Positions 15,150 to 24,796 are shown, counted from the first letter of the stretch. The stretch: 64,000 nt of DNA from Bacteroidales bacterium (GCA_024693285.1 JAILLE010000022.1:1-64000); one strand, 5' to 3'. Made by a program: numbers and translations. The notes: generated by a model from the letters alone, not told the origin.

Positions 15150-18104
15150 ATGAAACACTTTATTAAAACCCTCGCGGCGTTTGTACTCATTGCCGCGGCT
15201 TCAGTGTCATGTAACAAATTGGAGGTGACCTTACCTAAAGGGCCTCAAGGTGACCAAGGAATCCAGGGAGTAACCGGTAAAGACGGACTCACGGCCTATG
15301 AGGTTTGGGTCAATGCGGTTAAAGGGGGAGAGGTCCGTGGATGGGATGCCACCAGGACTGAAGTCTACGATTATTTCCTATATCTGAAAGGAGAGAAGGG
15401 AGACAAGGGCGACACTGGCTCCGAGGGCAAGTCCGCCTATGACCTTTGGAAGCTTTACATTTCTGGAGGTAACGTGGATGATCCTTCCGGTAACGGGAAA
15501 TGGGATCCTAAAGCGAATACTGAGAAGGATTTCTACATATTCCTGACTGGCCCGAAAGGCGCTGACGGCCTCATCCCCTACATCGGGGATAACGGCAACT
15601 GGTTCATAGGCGACTATGACACCGGAGTGCCAGCCACAGGCCCAAGGGGGCCTCAAGGAGCGGATGGTCTTACATCCTATCAGGTTTGGGTCAAGTATAT
15701 CCAAGAAGGGAACGACAGGGATTGGCCTGAGTCTGATACGGAGATGTATCACTATTTCAAATACTTGAAAGGAGATAAGGGAGACAAAGGTGATACTGGT
15801 GCCACAGGTGCTGCAGGTGCGAAAGGAGATAATGGAAAGACGCCCTACATTGGAGAAGCCGGCTCTTGGGTTATTGATGGAGAAGATACCGGCATTCCTG
15901 CCACGGGACCTAAAGGTGACCAAGGAGAGGACGGGCTCTCGGCGTATGAGGTCTGGAAAAAGGAAGTGACTTCCGAAAAGGGGCTTGCCAATCCTGGAAA
16001 TGGGGTGTATGACATAGATGAATATCCTCTTTGGCCTGCAGATGCGGTCGGAATAGGTGATTTCTATCTCTACCTCAGCGGGAAGGAAGGCAAATCGGCA
16101 TATGAGATCTGGAAGGAATATGTGGCAGGCGGCGATGTGGAAAACCCTCAGGAGCCTGGAACCCAATGGGATCCTTCAAATAACAGCGAGAAAGACTTTT
16201 ATATATTCCTGACTGGCCCTAAAGGTGATGACGGATTGATCCCATACATCGGCTCCAACGGCAACTGGTTCATAGGGGACACTGATTCCGGTATACCAGC
16301 TACCGGACCTCAAGGCCTTTCCGGCGAGGATGGGAACACTCCTTATGTGGGTGAGAACGGTAACTGGTTCGTGGATGGTGAGGACACTGGGATTCCAGCC
16401 AGGGGTGCGGATGGCTCTGATGGAAAGGATGGTGCCGACGGGAAATCCGCCTATGAAATCTGGAAAACGGATGTCTTGGCAAATCCTGGTCTGGCGAATC
16501 CAGGAAATGGGGTTTATGATGTTGATGAATATCCTTTCTGGCCAACAACAGCGGTGAGTGTCTCTGACTTCTGGCTTTACTTGAAAGGCAAGGATGGCGT
16601 TGACGGGCAGAATGGCGGGACCACACCGCCTCCGGCGGATTTGGATTATTCGGAAGAGATTGATGCGGACAAGTACAACGTGGCTCCGGTGAGAGCTTTG
16701 ATGAAAGTCTCGGGACCAAAGAATGCCGATCCTGACACAACTTACGAATATGTCAATCCTTATTCCGGAGGAGCCGCATTTATAGTGACTGGCCCTGGGC
16801 CGGTTATTATCCCGGATTGCGAGGTCGTGTTCACGGACGTGAAGGGAAACACATACACCAAGACCTCTGATGGTAACGGCTTTGTGTATCTTAGCCGTTC
16901 TGAGCTCCCTGAGTTCACCAGCGGGTCCCCAAGCGCCTCCTCTCCGACAAAGCCATCCTCATTCAAATTCGGAGGTAAGACGATAACCGACGCATCCAAA
17001 ATAGGGCAGACATGCAAGGTTCCATATCAGGTTGGGTTGACTCTGACTATGAAGAAAGCCATTCTTGATGGCTATAGTGTGACCGCGGTATCCTCTCTGA
17101 CCAGGAGAGTGGAAGGGAAAAACGAGTCTTCAAGCGGTGGCGTCGATTTCCCTTTTTGGGACGAGTCTTCCGGAAGAGGATACAAGTACTATAGAAGCGC
17201 TTCCGCTATCGAATCGTACTACTCTGCCGTCGGGGCCCATCCGGTTTTCGAGAGCGGGATCACGAACTCGGCGGACATCCTCACTGCCCAAAACAATTCC
17301 ACAATCCTCTCGAACTCAACCAACAGGCCTGCTGTGTCAAGCTCTGCCAGGTCGAATGAATATATGACAGGATCATTCGGTAACGGTTCCAGTCCATCGA
17401 AAGTTGAAGTGACTTCGCAGGTGTACAAAATCACATCGAAGAATGGCAAACTAACTGTGACAAAGCCGCTTCCAGATTATGGCCTGAAGTTGGAATCTAC
17501 CCAGAAAGCCCATGTGCCGGAGATTAGATATGTTGGATTGCCGGATGTCACCGGGGAGTCTGACCGGGTTCTGTATCCAAAAGTCGGGACAGATCCGAAC
17601 AGTGAGGATCCAGCCGATAAGGTGAAGATGAAATGGACCCATTACATCGTGATTCTCGGTCAGACAGAGTTTGCGGGCAAATTCGATTTGTCCACATTCG
17701 GACAGTGCTATTCCGAAGGGAACGGTGTCTTGACAGGTGACACATTTGAGTTCACAAGATATGACTCCTTGTCCGATTATATGGAAACATCTGAGGGAAG
17801 GGGAAAGAAACTCGAAGGATATATCAATGTCTTTGGAACAAGGCAGGGAACCAGGATTGACAATCATGTGGCGTTGAGCAATAACGGATGGGACGTCAGG
17901 GACCTGTACGATGGCTTCGAGGTTATATTCGGATCATATTCCAGCAGCCATGGCGCGCCTGGGGTCATGAAATACGGGAATGTCCATTATGCTGGCGTCT
18001 CCGCCGACTTCAGCTATACGGAAGGAACGTATAGGGCAAGGCTATCCGGAAGTCATTTCTCGGTCTCGAATATCCAGGTCATTTACGACGGCTTCACGAA
18101 ATAA
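15150..18104 (+). CDS. Large modular lipoprotein with collagen-like Gly-X-Y segments
   Basis: 984 residues from the ATG at 15150 (an upstream in-frame start inside the OmpA gene is rejected because the signal peptide begins here). Lipoprotein signal MKHFIKTLAAFVLIAAASVSC. Residues about 28-500 alternate three elements. The first is short Gly-X-Y runs (KGPQGDQGIQGVTGKDG, KGDKGDKGDTGATGAAGAKG). The second is six copies of an acidic-aromatic module beginning (S/T)AYEVW or similar and ending DF/YxxYLKG or FYIFLTGP. The third is four copies of a module like IPYIGDNGNWFIGDYDTGVP. The remaining 480 residues form a unique globular region with no family I recognise. The Gly-X-Y runs could trimerise as in bacterial collagens. 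Likely a surface stalk with a C-terminal head. Confidence 0.8.
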   Translation: MKHFIKTLAAFVLIAAASVSCNKLEVTLPKGPQGDQGIQGVTGKDGLTAYEVWVNAVKGGEVRGWDATRTEVYDYFLYLKGEKGDKGDTGSEGKSAYDLWKLYISGGNVDDPSGNGKWDPKANTEKDFYIFLTGPKGADGLIPYIGDNGNWFIGDYDTGVPATGPRGPQGADGLTSYQVWVKYIQEGNDRDWPESDTEMYHYFKYLKGDKGDKGDTGATGAAGAKGDNGKTPYIGEAGSWVIDGEDTGIPATGPKGDQGEDGLSAYEVWKKEVTSEKGLANPGNGVYDIDEYPLWPADAVGIGDFYLYLSGKEGKSAYEIWKEYVAGGDVENPQEPGTQWDPSNNSEKDFYIFLTGPKGDDGLIPYIGSNGNWFIGDTDSGIPATGPQGLSGEDGNTPYVGENGNWFVDGEDTGIPARGADGSDGKDGADGKSAYEIWKTDVLANPGLANPGNGVYDVDEYPFWPTTAVSVSDFWLYLKGKDGVDGQNGGTTPPPADLDYSEEIDADKYNVAPVRALMKVSGPKNADPDTTYEYVNPYSGGAAFIVTGPGPVIIPDCEVVFTDVKGNTYTKTSDGNGFVYLSRSELPEFTSGSPSASSPTKPSSFKFGGKTITDASKIGQTCKVPYQVGLTLTMKKAILDGYSVTAVSSLTRRVEGKNESSSGGVDFPFWDESSGRGYKYYRSASAIESYYSAVGAHPVFESGITNSADILTAQNNSTILSNSTNRPAVSSSARSNEYMTGSFGNGSSPSKVEVTSQVYKITSKNGKLTVTKPLPDYGLKLESTQKAHVPEIRYVGLPDVTGESDRVLYPKVGTDPNSEDPADKVKMKWTHYIVILGQTEFAGKFDLSTFGQCYSEGNGVLTGDTFEFTRYDSLSDYMETSEGRGKKLEGYINVFGTRQGTRIDNHVALSNNGWDVRDLYDGFEVIFGSYSSSHGAPGVMKYGNVHYAGVSADFSYTEGTYRARLSGSHFSVSNIQVIYDGFTK

Positions 18105-18145
18105 TCCCTGGACATTATTCTTGAGAAAATAAGTATATTAGCGCC

Positions 18146-19039
18146 ATGAGACGGATCATGATTCTTTTCATGGCGCTTTTTGCCATGTCCGCGCGCTGCC
18201 AGGAGTCACCTGTGGTGGATCATGTCACCACCGAGGCTGACAAACAGTTGGCTTGTGAGATAATGTACACCCTGCGAAAGGCTGACTCGAAGACACCGGG
18301 TGGACTCACTGTCTCCCAGATGATGGTCATGGCGGCTAAAAGCATGCTCGGCACACCTTACGTTGCGGGTACTCTTGACGAGGACCCGGATTCGGAAAAA
18401 CTAAGGGTCTATCTGACCAAGACAGATTGTATCATATTTGTGGAGACCTGTCTGAATCTGGCCAGGACAGTGCGGAACGCTGATGGCAAGGCTCCTGATT
18501 TCGCCTCTTTCGTCTCCAATATGGCGTCTACCCGGTATCGTACTGAACCACCTTATTCGTATAGTGACCGTGTCCATTACACGACCGAATGGATACGCCG
18601 CCAGGAAGGGGTTTTGAAGGATATCACCCTTGATATAGGCGGGGAGGTAAATGACCATCCGATTCATTTCATGTCCTCTCATCCTAAAAGCTACAAGCAG
18701 TTGGCAGATGCTGATAATATCCCGCGTTCGGCATTGGACCTTAAGAAGATACAAGAAGTTGAGGACTATCTGAACAAGTCCCCGATGACTTATATCCCGA
18801 AATCTAAGATCGCAGCAGCATCTGATAAGATCCAGTCCGGGGATATAATCTGCTTTGTCTCAACTGTTGATGGCTTGGACATCGCCCATGTGGGACTGGC
18901 TTTTGTCGAGAATGGCCGAGTGGGCTTTATACACGCGTCACAAAATGACGGAAAGGTTGTGATCGACAGCAGGACAATTGAAGAATATGTCTTGCCTCGT
19001 CGCAACCTTTCCGGCATAAAGGTCGTCAGACCTTTGTAG
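18146..19039 (+). CDS. DUF1460 protein, N-acetylmuramoyl-L-alanine amidase-like
   Basis: 297 residues with a signal peptide (MRRIMILFMALFAMSARC, then QESP). The DUF1460 signatures are visible: KSMLGTPYVAGTLD (about 70-83), KTDCIIFVETCLNLAR with the putative catalytic cysteine (about 91-106), and IAHVGLAF with a histidine near 252. Members of this NlpC/P60-like family cleave muropeptides in the periplasm; that activity is known for some homologues only. A possible -7 element TATATTAG ends four bases before the ATG, so the mRNA may be leaderless. Faces the next gene with 2 bases between stops. Confidence 0.82.
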   Translation: MRRIMILFMALFAMSARCQESPVVDHVTTEADKQLACEIMYTLRKADSKTPGGLTVSQMMVMAAKSMLGTPYVAGTLDEDPDSEKLRVYLTKTDCIIFVETCLNLARTVRNADGKAPDFASFVSNMASTRYRTEPPYSYSDRVHYTTEWIRRQEGVLKDITLDIGGEVNDHPIHFMSSHPKSYKQLADADNIPRSALDLKKIQEVEDYLNKSPMTYIPKSKIAAASDKIQSGDIICFVSTVDGLDIAHVGLAFVENGRVGFIHASQNDGKVVIDSRTIEEYVLPRRNLSGIKVVRPL

Positions 19040-19041
19040 GC

Positions 19042-19494
19042 TTATTTCCTCCTGAACAATCCTCCGAGGATGCTTCCGAAGAGTCCGCCGCCTCCGATCT
19101 TTCCACCGAGGGCGATGATGACGTCATTTATGTCGACCTTTCCGTCACCGTTCTGATCCTTGAATAGCTTGGTGACACCTCCAAGGACAACCGGGATAAG
19201 TCCGGTCAGGGACTTGTTCATTGCTGTTCCGAGATTGAGCTTGTTGAGGATATTCTTGGCGAAAAGGATCCCGGCGAGGTTAGTCACAGGGCTCTTTGCG
19301 GCTGAAGTCTTACCGGTCAGGAGATCGGTAATGATATTGACGCCACCTCTGCTGGTTGCGGTCTGGGTAAGGCTGCCGAGGATAGAATCGGAGAGGCCAC
19401 CGAGAACCTGGTTCTGGACATTGGCGGGAATCTGTACGCCGCCAGCGGCGGAATTGACCTGCTGCTTGATGATGTCAGCGATTGAAAATGCCAT
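19042..19494 (-). CDS. DUF937/YidB-like protein with an EF-hand-type loop
   Basis: 150 residues, Gly- and Leu-rich, no signal peptide or clear membrane helix. The N-terminal part (IADIIKQQVNSAAGG, VLGGLSDSILGSL) has the repeated amphipathic pattern of DUF937/YidB proteins. Near residues 113-124 is DQNGDGKVDIND, a perfect EF-hand/dockerin-like calcium loop. The C-terminus is a glycine-rich run ending GGLFRRK. Function unknown. It stands alone, convergent with the DUF1460 gene and 32 bases upstream of the peptidase stop region. Confidence 0.55.
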   Translation of the reverse strand: MAFSIADIIKQQVNSAAGGVQIPANVQNQVLGGLSDSILGSLTQTATSRGGVNIITDLLTGKTSAAKSPVTNLAGILFAKNILNKLNLGTAMNKSLTGLIPVVLGGVTKLFKDQNGDGKVDINDVIIALGGKIGGGGLFGSILGGLFRRK

Positions 19495-19526
19495 AATAGT
19501 GTGTTTTTTAGTGTTTATAAAAAGTG

Positions 19527-21581
19527 TTATAGATATAAGTCAAAATAATCTGTGACTTTGTCCATCAGATGTATTCTCCACCTGCCGAAGACATTGTGCT
19601 CGGAGCATGGGTAAGGGAAGTAGTCAAGCTGGGTGCCGTTTTCGATACACTTCTGGACAAAGCTGAGGCTGTGCTCCCATACCACTGTGTTGTCTATAGC
19701 GCCCTGGCAGATCAGGAGTTTGCCCTTGAGATTCCCGGCGTTCTCAATAAGGCTCGTCTTCTTGAAACCTTCAGGGTTTGTCTCGGGAGTGTCCATGTAG
19801 CGCTCGCCGTACATTATCTCGTACCACTTCCAGTCGATGACGGGCCCTCCGGCCACACCGACTTTGAATGTCTCTGGATAATTGGTCATCAATGAAATGG
19901 TCATGAATCCTCCATAACTCCATCCGTGGACACCAATGCGCTCTGAATCAACGAATGGCAAGGATTTGAGCATATTGATACCGACCATCTGGTCCGCCAT
20001 CTCGTTCTGTCCGCACTGGCGGTGGATTGCTTTCTCATATTCAGCGCCTCTGTTCGGGGTTCCACGGTTGTCCTGGACATAGACAACGTAACCTTTCTGG
20101 GCCATCAGCAACTCCCACATGCGGATGCTTCCGAGCCAGCTGTCATTAACAAGCTGGGAGTGAGGCCCTCCATAGACATAAAGCAGGACAGGGTATTTCT
20201 TCGAGGGATCGAAGTCAGCGGGAAGATATAGCCTGTACCAGTTGTCATACTTGCCGTCAGCGCTCTTGACTGTCCCGAGCTTGATCTCACCGGTTTTGAA
20301 GGCCTTGAGAGGATCCTCGGCCCTGCCGAGCTCCCTGATCAACTTGCCGTCGGTGGTCCTGATCTGTGTGACAGACGGTACATTGAAACTGCTGAAGATA
20401 TCGATGAACCTCTTGTGGTCACCACTCAAAGAGACAGAGTGCCAGCCCTCGTCAGCTGTGAGCCGGACCGGCTTGCCGAACTTCGCTTTCGCGACAGACT
20501 CAGTACCCTTCTTTGACTTGAGGCCTGTCACACTTATCTTGAAAAGGTGGTTCTCCACAGGGGAGACTTCAGCGGAGGTATAGAATACATTGACTCCGTC
20601 ATTGTCGAGGTATTGCACATCGGCATCAACCGCGGTCAGACGTCTGACTGTGCCAAGCGTGTCGCAAAGATAAAGGTTGCGATAGCCGTCACGGACATTT
20701 GATGTGTGGATGAATGAATATGTCCCCTTAAGGAATCGCACAGGATCCGAAGGCTCGACATAACGGGTGTCATCCTCTGTGAACAGAGTGCGGACAAAAG
20801 ACCCGTCAGAAGCCCGGTACATATTGAATTTCATGTGTTTCTGGGTCCTGTCAAGAACCTGGATGAATACATATTTGTCATCCGGAGACCAGCTTATGTC
20901 GCAAAGGTATCTGTCGTAGCCGAAGTCGGTCACGTCGCACCATACGGTCTTCTTGGAGGCAAGGTCATATATTCCGAGCTTGATTTCCTCGCTCTCCATT
21001 CCGTTCATCGGATACTTGATACTTTTTAGAGTACCAGTCCGGGTTGTGATGTCAAGCAGAGGGAAATCTGTGACCCTGCTCTCGTCCTTGCGGTAGAAGG
21101 CAAGCTTGGATCCGGAAGGCGACCAGAATATGCCCCCATTGATGCCGAACTCATTGCGACTGACACTCTGGCCATAGGTGATCTGGTCGTTCTCGCTTTC
21201 GGCTACACAAATCTCTCCGCCATTGTTGATATACAGGCTCTGGCCTTTGGTGTAGGCTGGAACTCCGGCTGAGCTCATCACACCCCCACGTCCTCCCGGA
21301 CGTCCTCCTTGGGCTCCCATCTGTCCGGCGGGTTTGTATTCGACAGCCTCACCGGTCGCGGCTTTGAACGCCTTGATCTCCCTCCCGTCCATGACGGCAT
21401 AGGTGTCATTGTCAATCCACATCGCCCTAATGGAGGCAGGCCTTGTCCCGATTCCCATCACGGCTTCTTCCATGGTGAGAGTCTTTCCCTGGTTATTCGC
21501 AGGATGAACGGCGACCACACCGGTCTGTGCAAAAGCTGAGACCGGAAGGGCTAAAATAGTAAGAATCAAAAACTTCCTCAT
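19527..21581 (-). CDS. Dipeptidyl peptidase IV-like serine peptidase (family S9)
   Basis: 684 residues with a signal peptide (MRKFLILTILALPVSAFAQ). An N-terminal beta-propeller (about 30-440) is followed by an alpha/beta-hydrolase domain with the nucleophile elbow GWSYGGFM (about 545-552) and the catalytic histidine in PCSEHNVFG near 660-668. The asparagine/tyrosine-rich PVIDWKWYEIMYGERYMDTPE segment is typical of the DPP-IV branch. Predicted to remove Xaa-Pro or similar dipeptides from peptides in the periplasm. Start overlaps the preceding gene as ATGA, so it is co-translated with the 134-residue protein and the CE2 esterase. Confidence 0.9.
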   Translation of the reverse strand: MRKFLILTILALPVSAFAQTGVVAVHPANNQGKTLTMEEAVMGIGTRPASIRAMWIDNDTYAVMDGREIKAFKAATGEAVEYKPAGQMGAQGGRPGGRGGVMSSAGVPAYTKGQSLYINNGGEICVAESENDQITYGQSVSRNEFGINGGIFWSPSGSKLAFYRKDESRVTDFPLLDITTRTGTLKSIKYPMNGMESEEIKLGIYDLASKKTVWCDVTDFGYDRYLCDISWSPDDKYVFIQVLDRTQKHMKFNMYRASDGSFVRTLFTEDDTRYVEPSDPVRFLKGTYSFIHTSNVRDGYRNLYLCDTLGTVRRLTAVDADVQYLDNDGVNVFYTSAEVSPVENHLFKISVTGLKSKKGTESVAKAKFGKPVRLTADEGWHSVSLSGDHKRFIDIFSSFNVPSVTQIRTTDGKLIRELGRAEDPLKAFKTGEIKLGTVKSADGKYDNWYRLYLPADFDPSKKYPVLLYVYGGPHSQLVNDSWLGSIRMWELLMAQKGYVVYVQDNRGTPNRGAEYEKAIHRQCGQNEMADQMVGINMLKSLPFVDSERIGVHGWSYGGFMTISLMTNYPETFKVGVAGGPVIDWKWYEIMYGERYMDTPETNPEGFKKTSLIENAGNLKGKLLICQGAIDNTVVWEHSLSFVQKCIENGTQLDYFPYPCSEHNVFGRWRIHLMDKVTDYFDLYL

Positions 21582-21982
21582 AGATCTTCAGGTGATGTTA
21601 CAGATATTATCCTATCCACAACTTGCTTCTGCATGCCTCTCCAAGGAAGGGCCCCGAGATATTCCTTGTAATGGACCTCCACATTCTTCCCGCTACATTT
21701 CATAAGTTCGTTGGCGACTTCCTCGTCACTGACGGAAAAGTCGAAGATATAAGACTGGATCGTGGCTGTGCCACCGGTCTTCGGGACACTGCCTTTGAAA
21801 CCAGCCTGGATCAACCTGCCCTCATAAGTCTTAAAGACGTATCCTTTGTAGGTGAACAGGTTCAGTTCCCCAGCCTTGACTCCGTCTCCGAAGACAAAAT
21901 AGAATCTGAAATAAACGAACGCTCCGGCGGCCAGTACCAGGCCGACGATGATCCAAAGTAAAATCTTTTTCGCTGTTGTCAT
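21578..21982 (-). CDS. Small membrane-anchored protein of unknown function
   Basis: 134 residues: one N-terminal membrane helix (about 7-28, ILLWIIVGLVLAAGAFVYF) and a soluble domain with KAGELNLFTYKGYVFKTYEGRL and a Tyr/Trp motif HYKEYLGALPWRG. Similar short proteins are common in Bacteroidota and are sometimes labelled 6-phosphogluconate dehydrogenase in databases, for which I see no basis. Sits between the CE2-like esterase (12 bases) and the S9 peptidase (4-base overlap). Confidence 0.65.
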   Translation of the reverse strand: MTTAKKILLWIIVGLVLAAGAFVYFRFYFVFGDGVKAGELNLFTYKGYVFKTYEGRLIQAGFKGSVPKTGGTATIQSYIFDFSVSDEEVANELMKCSGKNVEVHYKEYLGALPWRGMQKQVVDRIISVTSPEDL

Positions 21983-21994
21983 ATATCTCTAGAT

Positions 21995-23119
21995 TTATTT
22001 GATTTCTTTACCAGTCATGTCCCATCCCATGATCGTGGAGATCACTGGAATCACAGTGTACGCCAATTTTGTGTGGCCGGAGCCATTCGGATGACCATCA
22101 GCGCCCATGTCTCCTGTGTGGTCATGGACTGAATAGGACAGGGCAAGGAAGTGGACATCCGTCATTCCGCCAGAATCGATGGCTTTTCTAATATAAGTCT
22201 CCTGTATCGGATCATGTTTCGGGGCGATGCAAAGGATAGGATGAGAGTCTCCATAATTGTCCTTGATCTCCTTCAGAAGGGTGATGTAACTCTTTACGAA
22301 CACTCTTTCGGCGGGTTGCATGCCAGTTGAGAAGTCGTTGGTACCCAAGTATATGACCGTAATGGAAGGCTTTGGAGCGAAGTCATTCGCATTCCATGCA
22401 TTCTCCGGGACCCCGTCATATGTCCTTAGGTACAGATCCGGCATGAACGCATCCTTATTATTGCCGTTATAGTTCCTTGCCACACCCATCCCTGAGTGGG
22501 CTATAATTATTTGGTCCGCCCCGAAATATCTGGCGGCTTTGCAAGCGTAAGTGAGGTTTTGGTTCTCGGTCTCCGGGGAGAATCTGTCTTTGTTTGAGGC
22601 CTCCGTGCCGTAACCGCAAGTGTAGGAGTCTCCGATGAATTCTATGACCCTGTCGGAGGGTTTATCAGCCTGGAGGAATATCCCGTCAGAGGTGAATTCC
22701 AGGAATGTCGTGATCCCTTGAAATCCCTCTGTCCTTTTCTGCAATATGACTTGATGGGGCTCTTTAAGGGATTTTTTATCTTTCCCATACCTTGCCTTGA
22801 TTTCCTCCTTGCTGAATAGCACAATGGTAGTGTCAGTCCCATGAGTCCGGATCACCTTGTCGGGATCGGCATCCATGGGGGAGTCCAGCCAGACGTTATA
22901 GTAATTGTTCCCGGTGTCGGAGACTTTCATCTCAAGGGAAGTCCCTTGGAACCGGGCTTTGAGGTAGACCCCTGTCCAATCAAAAGAGACCTCTCCGTCC
23001 TTCACCAGCGTTCTGCCGATATATGTGATCCTGGGGTCATCACCGCTCACTTTCTCGCCATGGAGAATCTGAGGGAAGATCAGAAGGACACTCAATAGAA
23101 GAGGAAAGTATCTTTTCAT
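21995..23119 (-). CDS. SGNH-hydrolase, CE2-type carbohydrate acetylesterase
   Basis: 374 residues with a signal peptide (about 1-21). The N-terminal beta-sandwich (about 28-150; GRTLVKDGEVSFDWTGVYLKARFQG) followed by an SGNH hydrolase domain is the CE2 layout. SGNH blocks: GDSYTCGYG (nucleophile Ser, about 164-172), an HSGMG glycine block, GTND, and DGHPNGSGH with the catalytic His near 346-354. CE2 enzymes remove acetyl groups from xylan or mannan; the substrate here is not determined. First gene of a three-gene unit with the small membrane protein and the S9 peptidase. Confidence 0.82.
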   Translation of the reverse strand: MKRYFPLLLSVLLIFPQILHGEKVSGDDPRITYIGRTLVKDGEVSFDWTGVYLKARFQGTSLEMKVSDTGNNYYNVWLDSPMDADPDKVIRTHGTDTTIVLFSKEEIKARYGKDKKSLKEPHQVILQKRTEGFQGITTFLEFTSDGIFLQADKPSDRVIEFIGDSYTCGYGTEASNKDRFSPETENQNLTYACKAARYFGADQIIIAHSGMGVARNYNGNNKDAFMPDLYLRTYDGVPENAWNANDFAPKPSITVIYLGTNDFSTGMQPAERVFVKSYITLLKEIKDNYGDSHPILCIAPKHDPIQETYIRKAIDSGGMTDVHFLALSYSVHDHTGDMGADGHPNGSGHTKLAYTVIPVISTIMGWDMTGKEIK

Positions 23120-23141
23120 GGATGAATACTCTTTAACCTCA

Positions 23142-23172
23142 TAAAGTTAAGCAAGTTTTTCATTAATCCCAA
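23142..23172 (-). promoter_or_regulatory. Probable promoter of the CE2 esterase unit
   Basis: On the minus strand: TTG (23170-23172), a 20-base spacer, then TAACTTTA (23142-23149), seven of eight to TAnnTTTG. Located in the 65-base gap between the glycosyltransferase and the esterase; predicted leader about 20 bases. Confidence 0.4.
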
Positions 23173-23184
23173 AACTAAAAGCAC

Positions 23185-24096
23185 TCAAAGAAAAGAGAAC
23201 CATCTTCTCACAACCCTTCCTGCCGAATGGGCCATTCTCGAGATATTGATTCCTATTCTTGAGGGGGAGTAAAGGCCGAGGTAGTCTCTTGTCAGATGGA
23301 GGATATCAGAGCGGAACATTTCACGTCTTTTTTGTATCACCCGCTCGAAACGTCCTTCGGTCCATTTGTCAAGAGTGTCGAGCATCTTAATCATTGTCAA
23401 ACGGTTCTTGATCCTGGCATTCCTGTCGTGCGACTTGGTCCAAGAGCCCTCAGTCCCGATACGGTAAACCGACATGCTATCCTTGAGATATACTATTCCG
23501 CCCCTTAGTGAGCACTGTATCGCGAGTGTGTAATCAATCACGATCACCTCCCTAATCGGGGTCCATTTCATGTAGGCTTCCCTTCTGCAAAGAAAGGATG
23601 AGGTGGCGCAATACCACCCTCCGCCTCCTAGGATCACCTTGTCGGCCGTCACAATGCCGCTCCCGAGCCGAGGAGCGATCCAGCCATCGAACCGTCCTCG
23701 CTTAAGGCGGAGTGCCCTGTGTGCGCAGATGTCCGATTCAGGATGCGATTCGAGCGCCTCGACTTGTTTCTGGAGCTTAAGCGGATCTGTCCAGTAGTCA
23801 TCCCCTTCGCATAATGCCACATATTCTCCATGAGCAAGTGGGTAGAGGAAGGCCTGTGCGATGCTTACCCCTTGTGAATACTGGTTCTCTTCTTGGAAAA
23901 AGGGTTTTATGATTTCCGGATATCTTGATTGGAATTCCTTGATAATCAGATTGGTGCCATCGGTTGAGGCATCATCGTGGACAATGACTTCGAAAGGGAA
24001 ACTTGTCTTCTGCGAGACGAATCCTTCAAGGGCGTCCCGGATGTACTGTGCGTGATTGTACGCCAGGCAGATGACGGTTACCTTCACCTCACACAT
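23185..24096 (-). CDS. Family 2 glycosyltransferase
   Basis: 303 residues from the ATG at 24096 (a TTG ten codons upstream lies inside the WbqC-like gene and is rejected). GT-A fold glycosyltransferase: N-terminal VTVICLAYNHAQYIRDALEG, then HDDASTDGT and the metal-binding region LCEGDDYWTDPLKLQKQ (about 85-101). This variant (CLAYNH, EGDDYW) is common for enzymes adding sugars to lipopolysaccharide or capsule. Last gene of the minus-strand cluster after the WbqC-like gene (7-base gap). Acceptor and donor unknown. Confidence 0.88.
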   Translation of the reverse strand: MCEVKVTVICLAYNHAQYIRDALEGFVSQKTSFPFEVIVHDDASTDGTNLIIKEFQSRYPEIIKPFFQEENQYSQGVSIAQAFLYPLAHGEYVALCEGDDYWTDPLKLQKQVEALESHPESDICAHRALRLKRGRFDGWIAPRLGSGIVTADKVILGGGGWYCATSSFLCRREAYMKWTPIREVIVIDYTLAIQCSLRGGIVYLKDSMSVYRIGTEGSWTKSHDRNARIKNRLTMIKMLDTLDKWTEGRFERVIQKRREMFRSDILHLTRDYLGLYSPSRIGINISRMAHSAGRVVRRWFSFL

Positions 24097-24103
24097 AGCT
24101 GCC

Positions 24104-24796
24104 CTAGATAAGAGTGTAATCCTCAAGCATGACTTGAAGCTCTTCCGGTGAGTTGAACATGATGGCGTCCAGGATGGACAGCCTTTCCACGAAGGGTTCT
24201 CCGAATTGTTTGTATTCGGGAAGCCCGGATTTCAGGAACTTAAGAGTGATGCCGTGGCTGGCGAATTCATCCTTGTCGTACAAGGCCATCCCGCCGATAG
24301 CGTTGATGAATGTGTCCGCTCCTTTCCTTCGGCAGGCGTCGTAAATCCGACCCTCCCGTTTGAAAAGAGCGTTGCCTTCAAGGTCTGATGTCCTTTCCAA
24401 AGGGGTGGTGATTCCGAGGTATGAGCATACTTCCCTGATGGAATTCTCCAGAAATAGCGAAAGGTTGCTTTCAGGATATGCCAGGATTCGTTCCGCAAGG
24501 GTATATCCATTCTCGAAAAAAGGAGCCTTGCGGTAGGCGAACTCCAAGGTCTTTAATTTTTTCTTGACATTCACAGGTAGCAGTTCCAGCCGGTTGATCA
24601 GCCTGTTGCTGCCTCCTCTTTTGATCTCTATCCTGAAATAATGAGGTTTCCCTTCGACGAGGATCCTGTTTCTCGCGATCCAGCCGCTTTTGATGAAATT
24701 GTAGTCGTCGGCGATAAGGAAGATGTCAGCAGCCTTCAGGAGCTGCCACCATCCAAGGTAGGGAAGAAAGTATGGTTGGTTGCCGGCGAGGATCAT
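24104..24796 (-). CDS. WbqC-family protein
   Basis: 230 residues from the ATG at 24796, which overlaps the upstream stop as ATGA. N-terminal AGNQPYFLPYLGWWQLLKAADIF is the WbqC signature, followed by a basic region (FRIEIKRGGSNRLINRLEL) and a conserved-looking GADTFINAIGGMALYD near 160-176. WbqC-like proteins occur in O-antigen and other surface-glycan clusters, and the biochemical role is not settled. Translational coupling with the ATP-grasp-like protein suggests they act on the same intermediate. Confidence 0.75.
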   Translation of the reverse strand: MILAGNQPYFLPYLGWWQLLKAADIFLIADDYNFIKSGWIARNRILVEGKPHYFRIEIKRGGSNRLINRLELLPVNVKKKLKTLEFAYRKAPFFENGYTLAERILAYPESNLSLFLENSIREVCSYLGITTPLERTSDLEGNALFKREGRIYDACRRKGADTFINAIGGMALYDKDEFASHGITLKFLKSGLPEYKQFGEPFVERLSILDAIMFNSPEELQVMLEDYTLI

